From Phycisphaerae bacterium (GTDB taxonomy: Bacteria > Planctomycetota > Phycisphaerae > UBA1845 > UTPLA1): a stretch of DNA of 39,584 nucleotides. The notes beneath the pieces were generated by a model. That model saw only the letters and a program-made list of their open reading frames with translations, made no database searches and had not been told where the DNA came from. The position numbers were made by a program, and so were the translations under genes. The stretch covers positions 1-39,584 of the forward strand of contig JAUIHO010000017.1 of the NCBI GenBank assembly GCA_030432035.1, given 5' to 3'. Positions within the stretch are counted from its first letter, which is position 1. Every line of letters begins with the position of its first letter. Below are positions 17,555 to 25,136 of the stretch, in pieces.

Positions 17555-18614
17555 CGCTTGCGGCTCCCTCGTCATCTTGGTTCGATGCTTCGGCCAGTGC
17601 GGTGCGACCCGCAGGCGCGTCTTGCTTGGCGGCTTCCAACGCGGCGTCGCGATCGGCTTCGATGCGGCTCAGCGCCTGCGTTTGTTTGCCCGGGTTGAGC
17701 AGGTCAAACGGCTGGAACTTGTCGGCGTCGATCACAAGTGTGATTTGACCGGACTTCAGAATCGTTTCGACGGATTCGAGCTTCTTGAGGAAGTCGGCCA
17801 ACTCACGATTCTTTTCGAAGTAAGCGTAGTAGCTGGCGGCCATGGCTTCGCCTTCGCCGACGATGTTCTTGGCATAGGCTTCGGCACGGGCGCGAATTTT
17901 CTGGGCCACTTCCTTGGCTTCATCGCGAATCGCGCGGGCTTCGGATTCGCCTTCTGCCCGTAGCTTGCGAGCAACGTTTTCGCGTTCGGCCATCATGCGA
18001 TCGAACACATCTTTCGTTACCGACTCGGGCAAGCCTAAGCGCTTCACCCCAACGCTGACGATCTCGATACCGTAGCGATCCATGGCGGCCTTCTTCACGC
18101 CTGCCGCGGCCGCGCCCGCTTCTGCGGCACCTTCGCCCTGCACACCTTCGAGAAATTCCTTCTCGAGTTGCGGCATCTTCATCTGGTCTTCTTCGGTGTT
18201 AACCAACTGGTCGAGGTCGTAGCGCCGCAACACCAACTGCACCTGGTTTTCCAGCAAGTCGCGAATCTTGGGGGCGGCGACATCTTCGCTACCGACCGAC
18301 TCGAGGAACTTGCGACCGTCCTGCACACGCCACGTGGCATACGACGTCAGGATGACGGTCTTTTGGTCGCGCGTGGCGGCTTGGCGAAACTCGGTTTCAA
18401 ACACGCGCAGGCGCGTGTCGAAGCGGTGCACGCGATCGATCGGCCACGGTGCCTTGAAGTGCAGGCCGGGTTCGTATTCCTTGTTTTCCAGAATGCGATC
18501 GAAACGTGTGACGACCACAGTCTCGGTGAAGCGCACCTGAAACGCGCACATCATGCACGCGATCACGACGATCACGATCAGGGCGACGAGAATAGCGGGA
18601 AGGTTTCTGGTCAT
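17544..18614 (-). CDS. hflC: HflC-like SPFH protein
   Basis: One N-terminal membrane helix (LPAILVALIVIVVIACMM) is followed by an SPFH domain with TETVVVTRFDRI, the PWPIDRVHRFDTR loop and the HflC hallmark YGIEIVSVGVKRLGLPESV followed by RMMAERENVARKLRAEGES. The C-terminal helix is long and Ala/Glu-rich and should pack into an oligomeric ring. HflC with HflK modulates FtsH protease at the inner membrane. The frame is open to a GTG at 18692 (382 residues), but the ATG at 18614 (356 residues) has GGTGAG upstream and puts the helix at the very N-terminus as in the family, so I prefer it. A 110-120 residue-to-C-end tail past the SPFH core (NPGKQTQALSRIEADRD onward) is charged and likely disordered. 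Confidence 0.93.
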   Translation of the reverse strand: MTRNLPAILVALIVIVVIACMMCAFQVRFTETVVVTRFDRILENKEYEPGLHFKAPWPIDRVHRFDTRLRVFETEFRQAATRDQKTVILTSYATWRVQDGRKFLESVGSEDVAAPKIRDLLENQVQLVLRRYDLDQLVNTEEDQMKMPQLEKEFLEGVQGEGAAEAGAAAAGVKKAAMDRYGIEIVSVGVKRLGLPESVTKDVFDRMMAERENVARKLRAEGESEARAIRDEAKEVAQKIRARAEAYAKNIVGEGEAMAASYYAYFEKNRELADFLKKLESVETILKSGQITLVIDADKFQPFDLLNPGKQTQALSRIEADRDAALEAAKQDAPAGRTALAEASNQDDEGAASDGE

Positions 18615-18713
18615 AGCGACAGTCTCACCCAGTTGGTTAGGTTGGCGCGGCCTTGGCGATTCACCGCGCGACATCATTTCTTGTTCGAGCACGCGCTACT
18701 AGACGCAGCGCGA

Positions 18714-20987
18714 TTAGTTTCCATCCAGATCGGTTTGGGTCGCATCGACCTTGGCGATCTCGGCGTTCATTATGTTCAATTCCGACGGCGGTTTGAGATC
18801 GATTTCGTAGATCACATTTTCCGGATTGGCCATCGCCACGACGTACTTGCGCACGGGGCGAATCGCATCTTCGATGGTGCGCAGATAAACGCGTAGCAAA
18901 TACGTGTGCGGGCCGGCGTTATAAGAAGCGACCTGTGCGTCGTAGAGTTCTGCCGATGATTTTTCGTTGAACAAGCGTGCGTAGCTGCTGCTCTCGGCGG
19001 CGGAGACCATCTCTCGCACGTTTCCGCCCGATTGCTCGCGGAGCAGTGTTACCACGGCGTCGGTCTTTTCTTCCGCGTCGGCTGCTTCCGTGCGTCGCGC
19101 TTTTTCTTCATCAACGACTGCACTGTAGATCTCTTCCCAATTCAGACCGGCCATTTCGATGCGCAGTTCGTTGGCTTCGGCGGTCGCCTTTTTGATAAGC
19201 GTCTCTTTGCGCTCGATCGCGCTGACGACCGACTCGTATGACTTGGCCACATCCTGATCGGGCGGCGGGTGAATGCCGCCGAGACCAACGTACACGATTT
19301 CGATGCCGAGGCCTTCATTGCTGTAACCGCCGGCGTCGCACGCTTTTTGCAAGCGCTCGTGAATGATCGATGCGGCCGCCAAGCCGCCGTCGCCGAGGAA
19401 TTCCTTGATGTCGGCATTGGCCGCATAGCGCGTGAGTTCGCGATAGGCCAACGCTTCAACAATGGCGGCGGCATCTTGCGATTGGCGATGGAACTTGATC
19501 ACTTCCGCATCACCGGGGCGAATGCGCCATTGCACGGGCATCGAGACGCTGAGCAGGTTAACGGGCAATTGTTCGTCAGAGACGCGGCCGGCATCAGCGG
19601 GGCTCTCACCCTCTTCGTAGCGAATGCGATCCGGCACGATCAATTTGTATTCGTTCTTGTAGTGTTGCTTGGTCCAAAGAATGGTTTCAGAGCGAAGGAA
19701 GGCGGCGTTGGAATTCTTCGCTTTACCCTTCTCACCGGCCAATGCCCCCGCGATGTTGTCGCCAAGGTTGTCGACTTCGTCCTTGGTTTCAACTTCGTGG
19801 CCGAGCACCATGCGCTGGATGCGTTCGACGGGAATCACGGCGGCGCGATCGATCGGCCAAGGCCACGTGATATGCATGCCCGGCTTGGCTGTTGCTTCGC
19901 GCGGTTCACCGAAATGCGTGATCACGGCCTGATGTCCGGGGGGGACGACCGTGATCATGGTAAGCCCGAAGATGATGGCAACTTGCAGCAGCAAGAGAAT
20001 CGGCAACTGCCAGCTAAGCAACTTATAGAACCAAGTTTCGCTGACTTTGAAACCGAACTGATAGTCGAGGAACTTGCCCGTGCTTTCGACAACGCCACCC
20101 GGCTCGCTAAACACGCCCCACAAGCGGCTATCGAAATATGGATGCGGATCTTCTTCATCGCCGCGCGGGCGATAGAAGTTCATGATAAAGCTAGCGGCCT
20201 GTTCGAGACCGAGCAAAATCAAAACCACGCCGACGATAACGCTGTACCAATATTCGGCGGCATAGAAGCCAGCCACAACAAACGTCATCGCCAGTGCCAA
20301 GCCCAACGCCAATGCCGACGTGCCGAACAAGTGATTACCACCGGCAGAAAGGCTATTGAACCCCTTCACCTTGCGCAGACCCAAGGCATAGCGCGACATC
20401 ATGAATGCAACAAAAGAGATACCCGCGGCAAAGAACAAAACGTAAACGACGTAGTTCTGTAGGCCGCTGCGTTCGGCCGCGAAACCTTCGAGTGTAAGTT
20501 GATTGCCTTTCGCCATCGTGAGCGGCGAGAAGCTCAGTTCGATCAACGAATACTTCGGCGGTATTAGCGTGAAGCCCGCGACCAACATGTAAATCGCAAC
20601 GATCAGAGCGACCGTCGGCACGACGAACTTTTGGATGGCCCGATAGCGTCGGCCCGAAGCCAACGCATCCATCTGATCGAGTTCTTCTTCTTCGAAGATG
20701 GTCTGCACGCCGCCAAGTTTTTCCTGACGGTCGCGTTCGATGCGATCGAGTTCGAGTTGTTCTTCGAGAATCAGTCGGCGTTGATGTTGTTGCAGCCAAC
20801 AAAGAATCCAGATGCCGACACCGGCGAATGCCTGAAAGGCCACCGCCCATACTGATGGGGCTTCGCTGTGCCCCCATATGGCAAGGGCGACCAGAATGCC
20901 GGTGGCAAGTAGTGATACCAATAGTCCGAATATCGCGGTGTTTTCTCCGCGTCGATCGATACCGGATTGGGTTTTCTGTTTACTCAT
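18714..20987 (-). CDS. Polytopic membrane protein fused to an HflK-like SPFH domain
   Basis: The 757-residue protein is a fusion. The first ~350 residues hold about seven membrane helices: near 19-38, 44-65, 121-143, 178-200, 222-245, 248-270 and 326-348, with a charged coiled stretch (LILEEQLELDRIERDRQEK, 72-90) between the second and third. The SPFH domain follows directly: VPPGHQAVITHFGEPRE (348-364), PGMHITWPWPIDRAAVIP (369-386), LLSVSMPVQWRIRPGD, and the HflK-type YVGLGGIHPPPDQDVAKSYE before a long helix. Usual HflK proteins have one helix and about 400 residues. It is the first gene of the minus-strand series, 99 bases before the HflC-like gene. The order HflK-like then HflC-like matches the classical hflK-hflC pair, with an added third SPFH gene. 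The role is inferred as a scaffold that embeds the SPFH assembly in the membrane. Confidence 0.9.
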   Translation of the reverse strand: MSKQKTQSGIDRRGENTAIFGLLVSLLATGILVALAIWGHSEAPSVWAVAFQAFAGVGIWILCWLQQHQRRLILEEQLELDRIERDRQEKLGGVQTIFEEEELDQMDALASGRRYRAIQKFVVPTVALIVAIYMLVAGFTLIPPKYSLIELSFSPLTMAKGNQLTLEGFAAERSGLQNYVVYVLFFAAGISFVAFMMSRYALGLRKVKGFNSLSAGGNHLFGTSALALGLALAMTFVVAGFYAAEYWYSVIVGVVLILLGLEQAASFIMNFYRPRGDEEDPHPYFDSRLWGVFSEPGGVVESTGKFLDYQFGFKVSETWFYKLLSWQLPILLLLQVAIIFGLTMITVVPPGHQAVITHFGEPREATAKPGMHITWPWPIDRAAVIPVERIQRMVLGHEVETKDEVDNLGDNIAGALAGEKGKAKNSNAAFLRSETILWTKQHYKNEYKLIVPDRIRYEEGESPADAGRVSDEQLPVNLLSVSMPVQWRIRPGDAEVIKFHRQSQDAAAIVEALAYRELTRYAANADIKEFLGDGGLAAASIIHERLQKACDAGGYSNEGLGIEIVYVGLGGIHPPPDQDVAKSYESVVSAIERKETLIKKATAEANELRIEMAGLNWEEIYSAVVDEEKARRTEAADAEEKTDAVVTLLREQSGGNVREMVSAAESSSYARLFNEKSSAELYDAQVASYNAGPHTYLLRVYLRTIEDAIRPVRKYVVAMANPENVIYEIDLKPPSELNIMNAEIAKVDATQTDLDGN

Positions 20988-21365
20988 CTCGTCCTTATCC
21001 GCAGGGGCGGGTTTGAATAACGCCGTGCAAGGTAATGATGATGACCGAACGGGGTAACTGGGCTTGCGTGCATCATAGGCGACGAGCGCACATTCCCGTT
21101 ACGCCGTTCACCACCGATGGCGACCCTCAATAAGGTACGGGTGCCAATAACTCCACACGGCTGACAAACTTTCGCATTGTAGATGTGTGATCTATGATGC
21201 CAAGTCTGTCGACAGCCGTCGCCGTCGTGAATATTGAGAATCAGCTAAATTCTCTCCACGGCGAAACAAAATGGTGAAAATTTCGCCCGATCCATTGTTG
21301 CCCGAGAGACGTACCGTCTTACAAGATAAGACGGGCCAGACTCCACTAACCATACGCCGACGCCT
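20988..21365. other. Divergent intergenic region with leader hairpin
   Basis: This 378-base region lies between the SPFH series (minus) and a second ABC-2 permease (plus), and should hold both promoters. The one clear structure is an 8-bp perfect hairpin, CCGTCTTA (21314-21321) with TAAGACGG (21327-21334), 5-base loop, ending 31 bases before the permease ATG. It has no T-tract, so it is not a standard terminator. I see TATGAT on the minus strand at 21077-21072 but no matching -35. Confidence 0.45.
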
Positions 21366-22568
21366 ATGACGCAGTTCGTAGCCATTGCCAAAAATTCCTA
21401 CCTGCAAGCCGTACGACAACCGGTCTATGGCATTGTGGTCGTCGTGACGTTGGCGGGTTTGGCGCTGGCCCCCGCGCTAACGGGCTGGACACTCGACGAC
21501 GACAATAAAATGTTGCGCGACATCGGCTTGTCCACATTGCTCGTGCAAGGGCTGGTATTGGCCTGTTTTTGTGCGTCCAACGTGATCGATCAGGAGATTG
21601 AAGACCGAACGGCACTGACGGTCGCGGCCAAACCCGTATCGCGCGAAGTGTTCATCATCGGGAAATACCTTGGCATTTTTGTGGCCCTGCTAACCGCCCA
21701 TTACCTCGCGGGCATCGCGCTGTTTATGGCGATGCGCCATGGTGTTTTGGAGACGGCGTCGGACACGTCGGATGTGACCGTTTTGCTGCTCGGCCCGGCC
21801 ATGATGGCGTTCGTGGCGATCATTGCGGGCGCGTTGAACTACGTCCGAGATTATCGATACCTGCCGACACTGCTCGCATTATCGGTCCCTGCGTTAACGT
21901 TCAGTCTCGTTGTGTTGCTCGTGATCGATCGCGACTTTCATCTGAAGAGCTATGAGGTGAAGCAAGCGTTGAGCGTCTTTCCGGAAGGCATTCCGGATGA
22001 ATCGATGTTCGACGGCATCGTGAGTTGGCGTCCGGACCCGGGCAACCAGATGTTGCCGGGCCACTCGGGCAATCTGGTGCGCTCGGGGTGGCAAGGGCCG
22101 ATTCGTGAGGAAGAACGCACGTATCTGCTGAACCTCGTGGACGACTTCGATTGGAAGCGTGCCGTCAAATTCATGGTGAAGGAATCGCGCGATCTGCACG
22201 GTTTTGAGGTACTCAAGGCCGGCTTGTTGGTCATTCCGGCGCTGATGCTGCTTGCGAGTTTTGCCGTGGCCGCGTCGACGCGTCTCGGCACGGCGGCGAC
22301 ATTCCTGATTACCGTCGGCATCATTTGTATGGGGCTGGCGGCGGACCAGGTGTTGCGACCGATGGCCGAAGCGGGTGAGAGCGGGTTGATCAGTTTCGCG
22401 TATCGCATCATTCCGAATTTCCAGTTTTACTGGATGGTCGATGCGCTAAACGAAAACCGATCGATCCCACTATCGTATATGTGGAGTGCTTCCGGTTACG
22501 CCGGTGTGTATTCGCTCGCGGTGTTGCTGTTGGCCATGGGGCTGTATCAGACGCGCGAGATTGGTTAA
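21366..22568 (+). CDS. Second ABC-2 type permease
   Basis: The 400-residue protein has the same N-terminal coupling signature as the permease at 13009-14769: ASNVIDQEIEDRTALTVAAKPVSREVFIIGKYLG, here in pieces, against NEIASRQIYSIIAKPVPRWQILAGKWTG. Helices lie at about 24-45, 60-78, 105-125, 140-160 and 178-195; a hydrophilic loop of ~85 residues (about 200-285) follows; the C-terminus has three more helices ending in VYSLAVLLLAMGLY. It has no ATPase of its own nearby on the plus strand, so it probably pairs with the ATPase at 14851-15999 across the divergent promoter region, perhaps as a heterodimer with the other permease. That pairing is inferred. Confidence 0.87.
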   Translation: MTQFVAIAKNSYLQAVRQPVYGIVVVVTLAGLALAPALTGWTLDDDNKMLRDIGLSTLLVQGLVLACFCASNVIDQEIEDRTALTVAAKPVSREVFIIGKYLGIFVALLTAHYLAGIALFMAMRHGVLETASDTSDVTVLLLGPAMMAFVAIIAGALNYVRDYRYLPTLLALSVPALTFSLVVLLVIDRDFHLKSYEVKQALSVFPEGIPDESMFDGIVSWRPDPGNQMLPGHSGNLVRSGWQGPIREEERTYLLNLVDDFDWKRAVKFMVKESRDLHGFEVLKAGLLVIPALMLLASFAVAASTRLGTAATFLITVGIICMGLAADQVLRPMAEAGESGLISFAYRIIPNFQFYWMVDALNENRSIPLSYMWSASGYAGVYSLAVLLLAMGLYQTREIG

Positions 22569-22572
22569 GCCA

Positions 22573-22600
22573 CGCTGTGGCACCGGTTTGTAACCGGTGT
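22573..22600 (+). repeat. Short dyad repeat, family A, copy 1
   Basis: The unit CGCTGTGGCACCGGTTTGTA runs on into ACCGGTGT. It contains the perfect dyad CACCGGTT-TGT-AACCGGTG. The same 28 bases occur at 27481-27508, and a diverged copy lies at 22616-22641. It starts 5 bases after the stop codon of the second ABC-2 permease. Confidence 0.8.
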
Positions 22601-22615
22601 TTCAGTATGACGAGT

Positions 22616-22641
22616 GCTGTGGCACGGGTTTGTAGCCGGTG
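22616..22641 (+). repeat. Short dyad repeat, family A, copy 2 (diverged)
   Basis: GCTGTGGCACGGGTTTGTAG plus CCGGTG matches copy 1 except for two substitutions, one in each arm (C to G and A to G), which weaken the dyad. It follows copy 1 in the same orientation, 43 bases later. Confidence 0.75.
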
Positions 22642-22764
22642 TAGCTCGAAAAATAGACGCAACGGCCCATCCAGTTTGAATGACGGATGGGTGCATTGAT
22701 AAACGGACGCAAGCGTTAGCTTGGGTGATTTTGATCGCCTGCAAACAGACTAGTCCAACCCGTT

Positions 22765-22786
22765 GACCATTCCTTGGTGAATGGTC
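22765..22786. promoter_or_regulatory. Inverted repeat upstream of metal ATPase
   Basis: GACCATTC (22765-22772) and GAATGGTC (22779-22786) form a perfect 8-bp dyad with a 6-base centre, ending 26 bases before the ATG of the P-type ATPase. Size and place fit an operator for a metal-sensing repressor of the ArsR or MerR type, or a leader hairpin. A TTGACC box overlaps its left edge but there is no good -10. Confidence 0.45.
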
Positions 22787-22812
22787 TGACTTTGTAAGAC
22801 GGAATTCTTGTT

Positions 22813-24891
22813 ATGGCACACGACCTGATCGGTATCAAAGATCGCGAAGTAGATCATCATCACCATCATCACGACCACGGGGCGAGTGGGCACTTCCACG
22901 AGCACGCCCACGTGGACCCCGACAAGGCAGCCCGCTCGGCCACGTTGTGGTTGTTCGTCACGCTGCTCGGCGGTGTGTTCCTCGTCACCAGCGTGTTCAT
23001 CCTGATCTTCAGCCCGACGCACGAAGGTGTGCGCGATTGGCAATTCCATAGCGACATCGCCGCCATGATCGGTGCGGGCCTGTTGGCCATGCGCGTCATC
23101 TGGCACGCGCTGCGCAATCTGATTGCCGGCCATATGCACATGGACGAGCTGGTCGCACTGGCCATCGTCGCCGCGTTGGGCAATGGCGACTATCGCGAAG
23201 CCGGGTTGATCGCATTCTTCCTGCTGATTTCCGAACTCATCGAATCGCGCACGGCCATCGGCGCTCGCGCCAGTATCGAAGAACTCATCAAGCTTACGCC
23301 CAAGAAGGCGCGTCTCATCAACCCTGACGGCAGCGAAACGACGGTCGATGCGACGGCGCTAAAGACCGGCCAGATCGTGCGTGTGCTTCCGGGTGATAAC
23401 ATTCCCGCCGACGGCAAAGTGAAGACCGGTGAATCGACGGTCAATCAGGCCAACATTACCGGTGAATCGTTGCCGGTCGATAAACGCCTCGGCGATCCGG
23501 TCTTTAGCGGTACGACCAACCTCACGGGTGCGTTGGAATTGGAAGTAACCAAGGTTGGTTCCGATACGACGCTCGGTCAGGTGCAACGGTTGATTCTCGA
23601 TGCCGAACGTACGCGCAACCCGATCATGCGCATTATCGACCGCTACGTCGCGTGGTACACGCCGATCGTGTTGATGCTCGCGGGCCTGGTGTTGTTCTTC
23701 ACGAAGGATGACAACGGTATCGAACGCGCTATCTCGATGCTCGTCGTCAGTTGCCCCTGTGCGTTGATCATGGCCACGCCGACGGCGATGGTAGCTGGGC
23801 TTTCCAGCGCGGCACGGCTGGGCATTTTGATTAAGAACGTTACCGATATGGAAACAGCGGGGCGCTTAACGGCCGTTGTGTTTGATAAGACGGGGACGTT
23901 AACGACCGGCCAGTTGTCGGTGACGCGTTTGGTGCCTGCCGAAGGTGTGGATGGTGCTGAGTTGTTGAGGCTTGCCGCATCTGCGGAACAAAACAGCAAT
24001 CACCCGGCGGCTCGAGCATTGATGAACGTGGCCCGCGAAGCAAACGTGCAAGCCGGCGCGCCGGATAGTTTTGAAGAAGTGCCCGGTAAGGGCGTTATCG
24101 CCAAAGTCGGTGGCCATCGCGTGCTCGTCGGTCGCGATACGTTCCTCCAAGAGCAAGGCGTCGATGTCTCCTCCGTCTCTGGCATTAGCCGCCAAATGGA
24201 AGGTATGAGCCAACTCTTCGTCGCTAAAGACGACCAGGTGTTGGGCATCGTCGGTCTCGAAGACCGAACGCGCAGCGCTGCCAAAGATGCCGTACAAGAC
24301 CTCCGTGATGCGGGAATCAGCCGCGTTGCTATGTTGACTGGTGACCGCGAGGCAGTGGCGCGACGCGTTGCCAAGGAAATGGCATGCACCGAGTTCAAGG
24401 CCGACTGTTTGCCGCAAGAGAAGCTCGACCTAGTTGAAGCCATGCGGGCACAGGGCCACCGCGTGTTGGTCGTTGGCGACGGTGTGAACGACGCGCCGGC
24501 ATTGGCCGCTGGTGATTTGAGCGTGGCGATGGGCGCTGCAGGTAGCGACGTCGCGATCAAGTCAGCCTCGATCGCGCTGATGAACAACGACCTGACGCGT
24601 ATTCCGTTGATGGTGAAGCTCAGCCGCGCGACGCGCGCCGTCGTGTTGCAGAACCTGATCTTCGGCGTTGGCTTCGTCGTGGTCGTGATGACGCTCGGTG
24701 CGTTTAACATCGTGCAGCCGGCGCTGGCTGCATTCTTACACTTCGCGTCGAGCTTTGTCGTCGTCTTTAACTCGGCACGCTTGGTGCGTTTCGCCGAAGA
24801 CAAGGACACGCACGCTCAGATCGTGGCGGCCGAAGAAGAAACCCGCTCGGCCCAGGTGCAAGCGGCCACGAGCGACGCGGCAGTGGCGTAA
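22813..24891 (+). CDS. P1B-type heavy-metal-transporting ATPase
   Basis: The 692-residue pump has all P-type motifs: ITGES (215-219), the metal-site SCPCALIMATPTA with CPC at 314-316, the phosphorylated aspartate in DKTGTLTTG (358 onward), the HP locus SNHPAARAL (HP 397-398), MLTGDREAV and GDGVNDAPALAAGD (555 onward). There is no N-terminal Cys-X-X-Cys domain; a His-rich run (DHHHHHHDHGASGHFHEHAH, 14-33) takes its place. The last helix reads AAFLHFASSFVVVFNSARLV with H643, unlike the Met-Ser-Ser of copper pumps or the Asp of zinc/cadmium pumps. It should export a divalent transition metal from the cytoplasm; Zn, Mn, Co and Cu are candidates. GACGGA precedes the ATG. An inverted repeat upstream and a terminator 217 bases downstream frame a single-gene unit. 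Confidence 0.95.
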   Translation: MAHDLIGIKDREVDHHHHHHDHGASGHFHEHAHVDPDKAARSATLWLFVTLLGGVFLVTSVFILIFSPTHEGVRDWQFHSDIAAMIGAGLLAMRVIWHALRNLIAGHMHMDELVALAIVAALGNGDYREAGLIAFFLLISELIESRTAIGARASIEELIKLTPKKARLINPDGSETTVDATALKTGQIVRVLPGDNIPADGKVKTGESTVNQANITGESLPVDKRLGDPVFSGTTNLTGALELEVTKVGSDTTLGQVQRLILDAERTRNPIMRIIDRYVAWYTPIVLMLAGLVLFFTKDDNGIERAISMLVVSCPCALIMATPTAMVAGLSSAARLGILIKNVTDMETAGRLTAVVFDKTGTLTTGQLSVTRLVPAEGVDGAELLRLAASAEQNSNHPAARALMNVAREANVQAGAPDSFEEVPGKGVIAKVGGHRVLVGRDTFLQEQGVDVSSVSGISRQMEGMSQLFVAKDDQVLGIVGLEDRTRSAAKDAVQDLRDAGISRVAMLTGDREAVARRVAKEMACTEFKADCLPQEKLDLVEAMRAQGHRVLVVGDGVNDAPALAAGDLSVAMGAAGSDVAIKSASIALMNNDLTRIPLMVKLSRATRAVVLQNLIFGVGFVVVVMTLGAFNIVQPALAAFLHFASSFVVVFNSARLVRFAEDKDTHAQIVAAEEETRSAQVQAATSDAAVA

Positions 24892-24908
24892 GCGCAGCGA
24901 AGCCAACA

Positions 24909-24931
24909 GAGCCGCGGCCTGTGGCCGCATG
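24909..24931 (+). repeat. Inverted repeat family B, left arm
   Basis: A 23-base arm, GAGCCGCGGCCTGTGGCCGC plus ATG, is repeated exactly as its reverse complement at 25023-25045. It has an inner dyad GCGGCC-TGT-GGCCGC. It lies just after the ATPase stop codon. Confidence 0.8.
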
Positions 24932-25022
24932 TTCGTTTGCGCAAGCGTCTCATTGTGCGATGGCATTCGTTCGGGAGTAAGGTTTGTTAGGATGGATTTC
25001 GGCGATCACGCGTTGCGTCATT

Positions 25023-25045
25023 CATGCGGCCACAGGCCGCGGCTC
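25023..25045 (-). repeat. Inverted repeat family B, right arm
   Basis: This is the exact reverse complement of 24909-24931, with 91 bases between the arms. The inner dyad is the same. The span between the arms has no open frame of note. Confidence 0.8.
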
Positions 25046-25107
25046 CGACGCATCACGAATGATGCCGCTTGAATCGCTGAATAACAGTACATAAAGAAAA
25101 GTACCGA

Positions 25108-25136
25108 AACGCAGGGCAATCGTCCTGCGTTTTTTT
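25108..25136 (+). terminator. Intrinsic terminator after the metal ATPase
   Basis: AACGCAGG (25108-25115) pairs with CCTGCGTT (25124-25131) around an 8-base loop, followed by a T-run through 25136. On the plus strand this ends transcripts of the ATPase gene. It runs into the last codons of priA on the other strand. Confidence 0.85.

Noticed and set aside
19269..20462. 397-residue plus-strand frame opposite the SPFH fusion
   Set aside because: It has no family pattern, and the minus-strand frame is a clear SPFH protein over the whole span.
22763..22791. TTGACC as a MerR-type -35 box for the metal ATPase
   Set aside because: No acceptable -10 box is found at 17-20 bases spacing, and the dyad does not lie between the boxes as MerR sites do.
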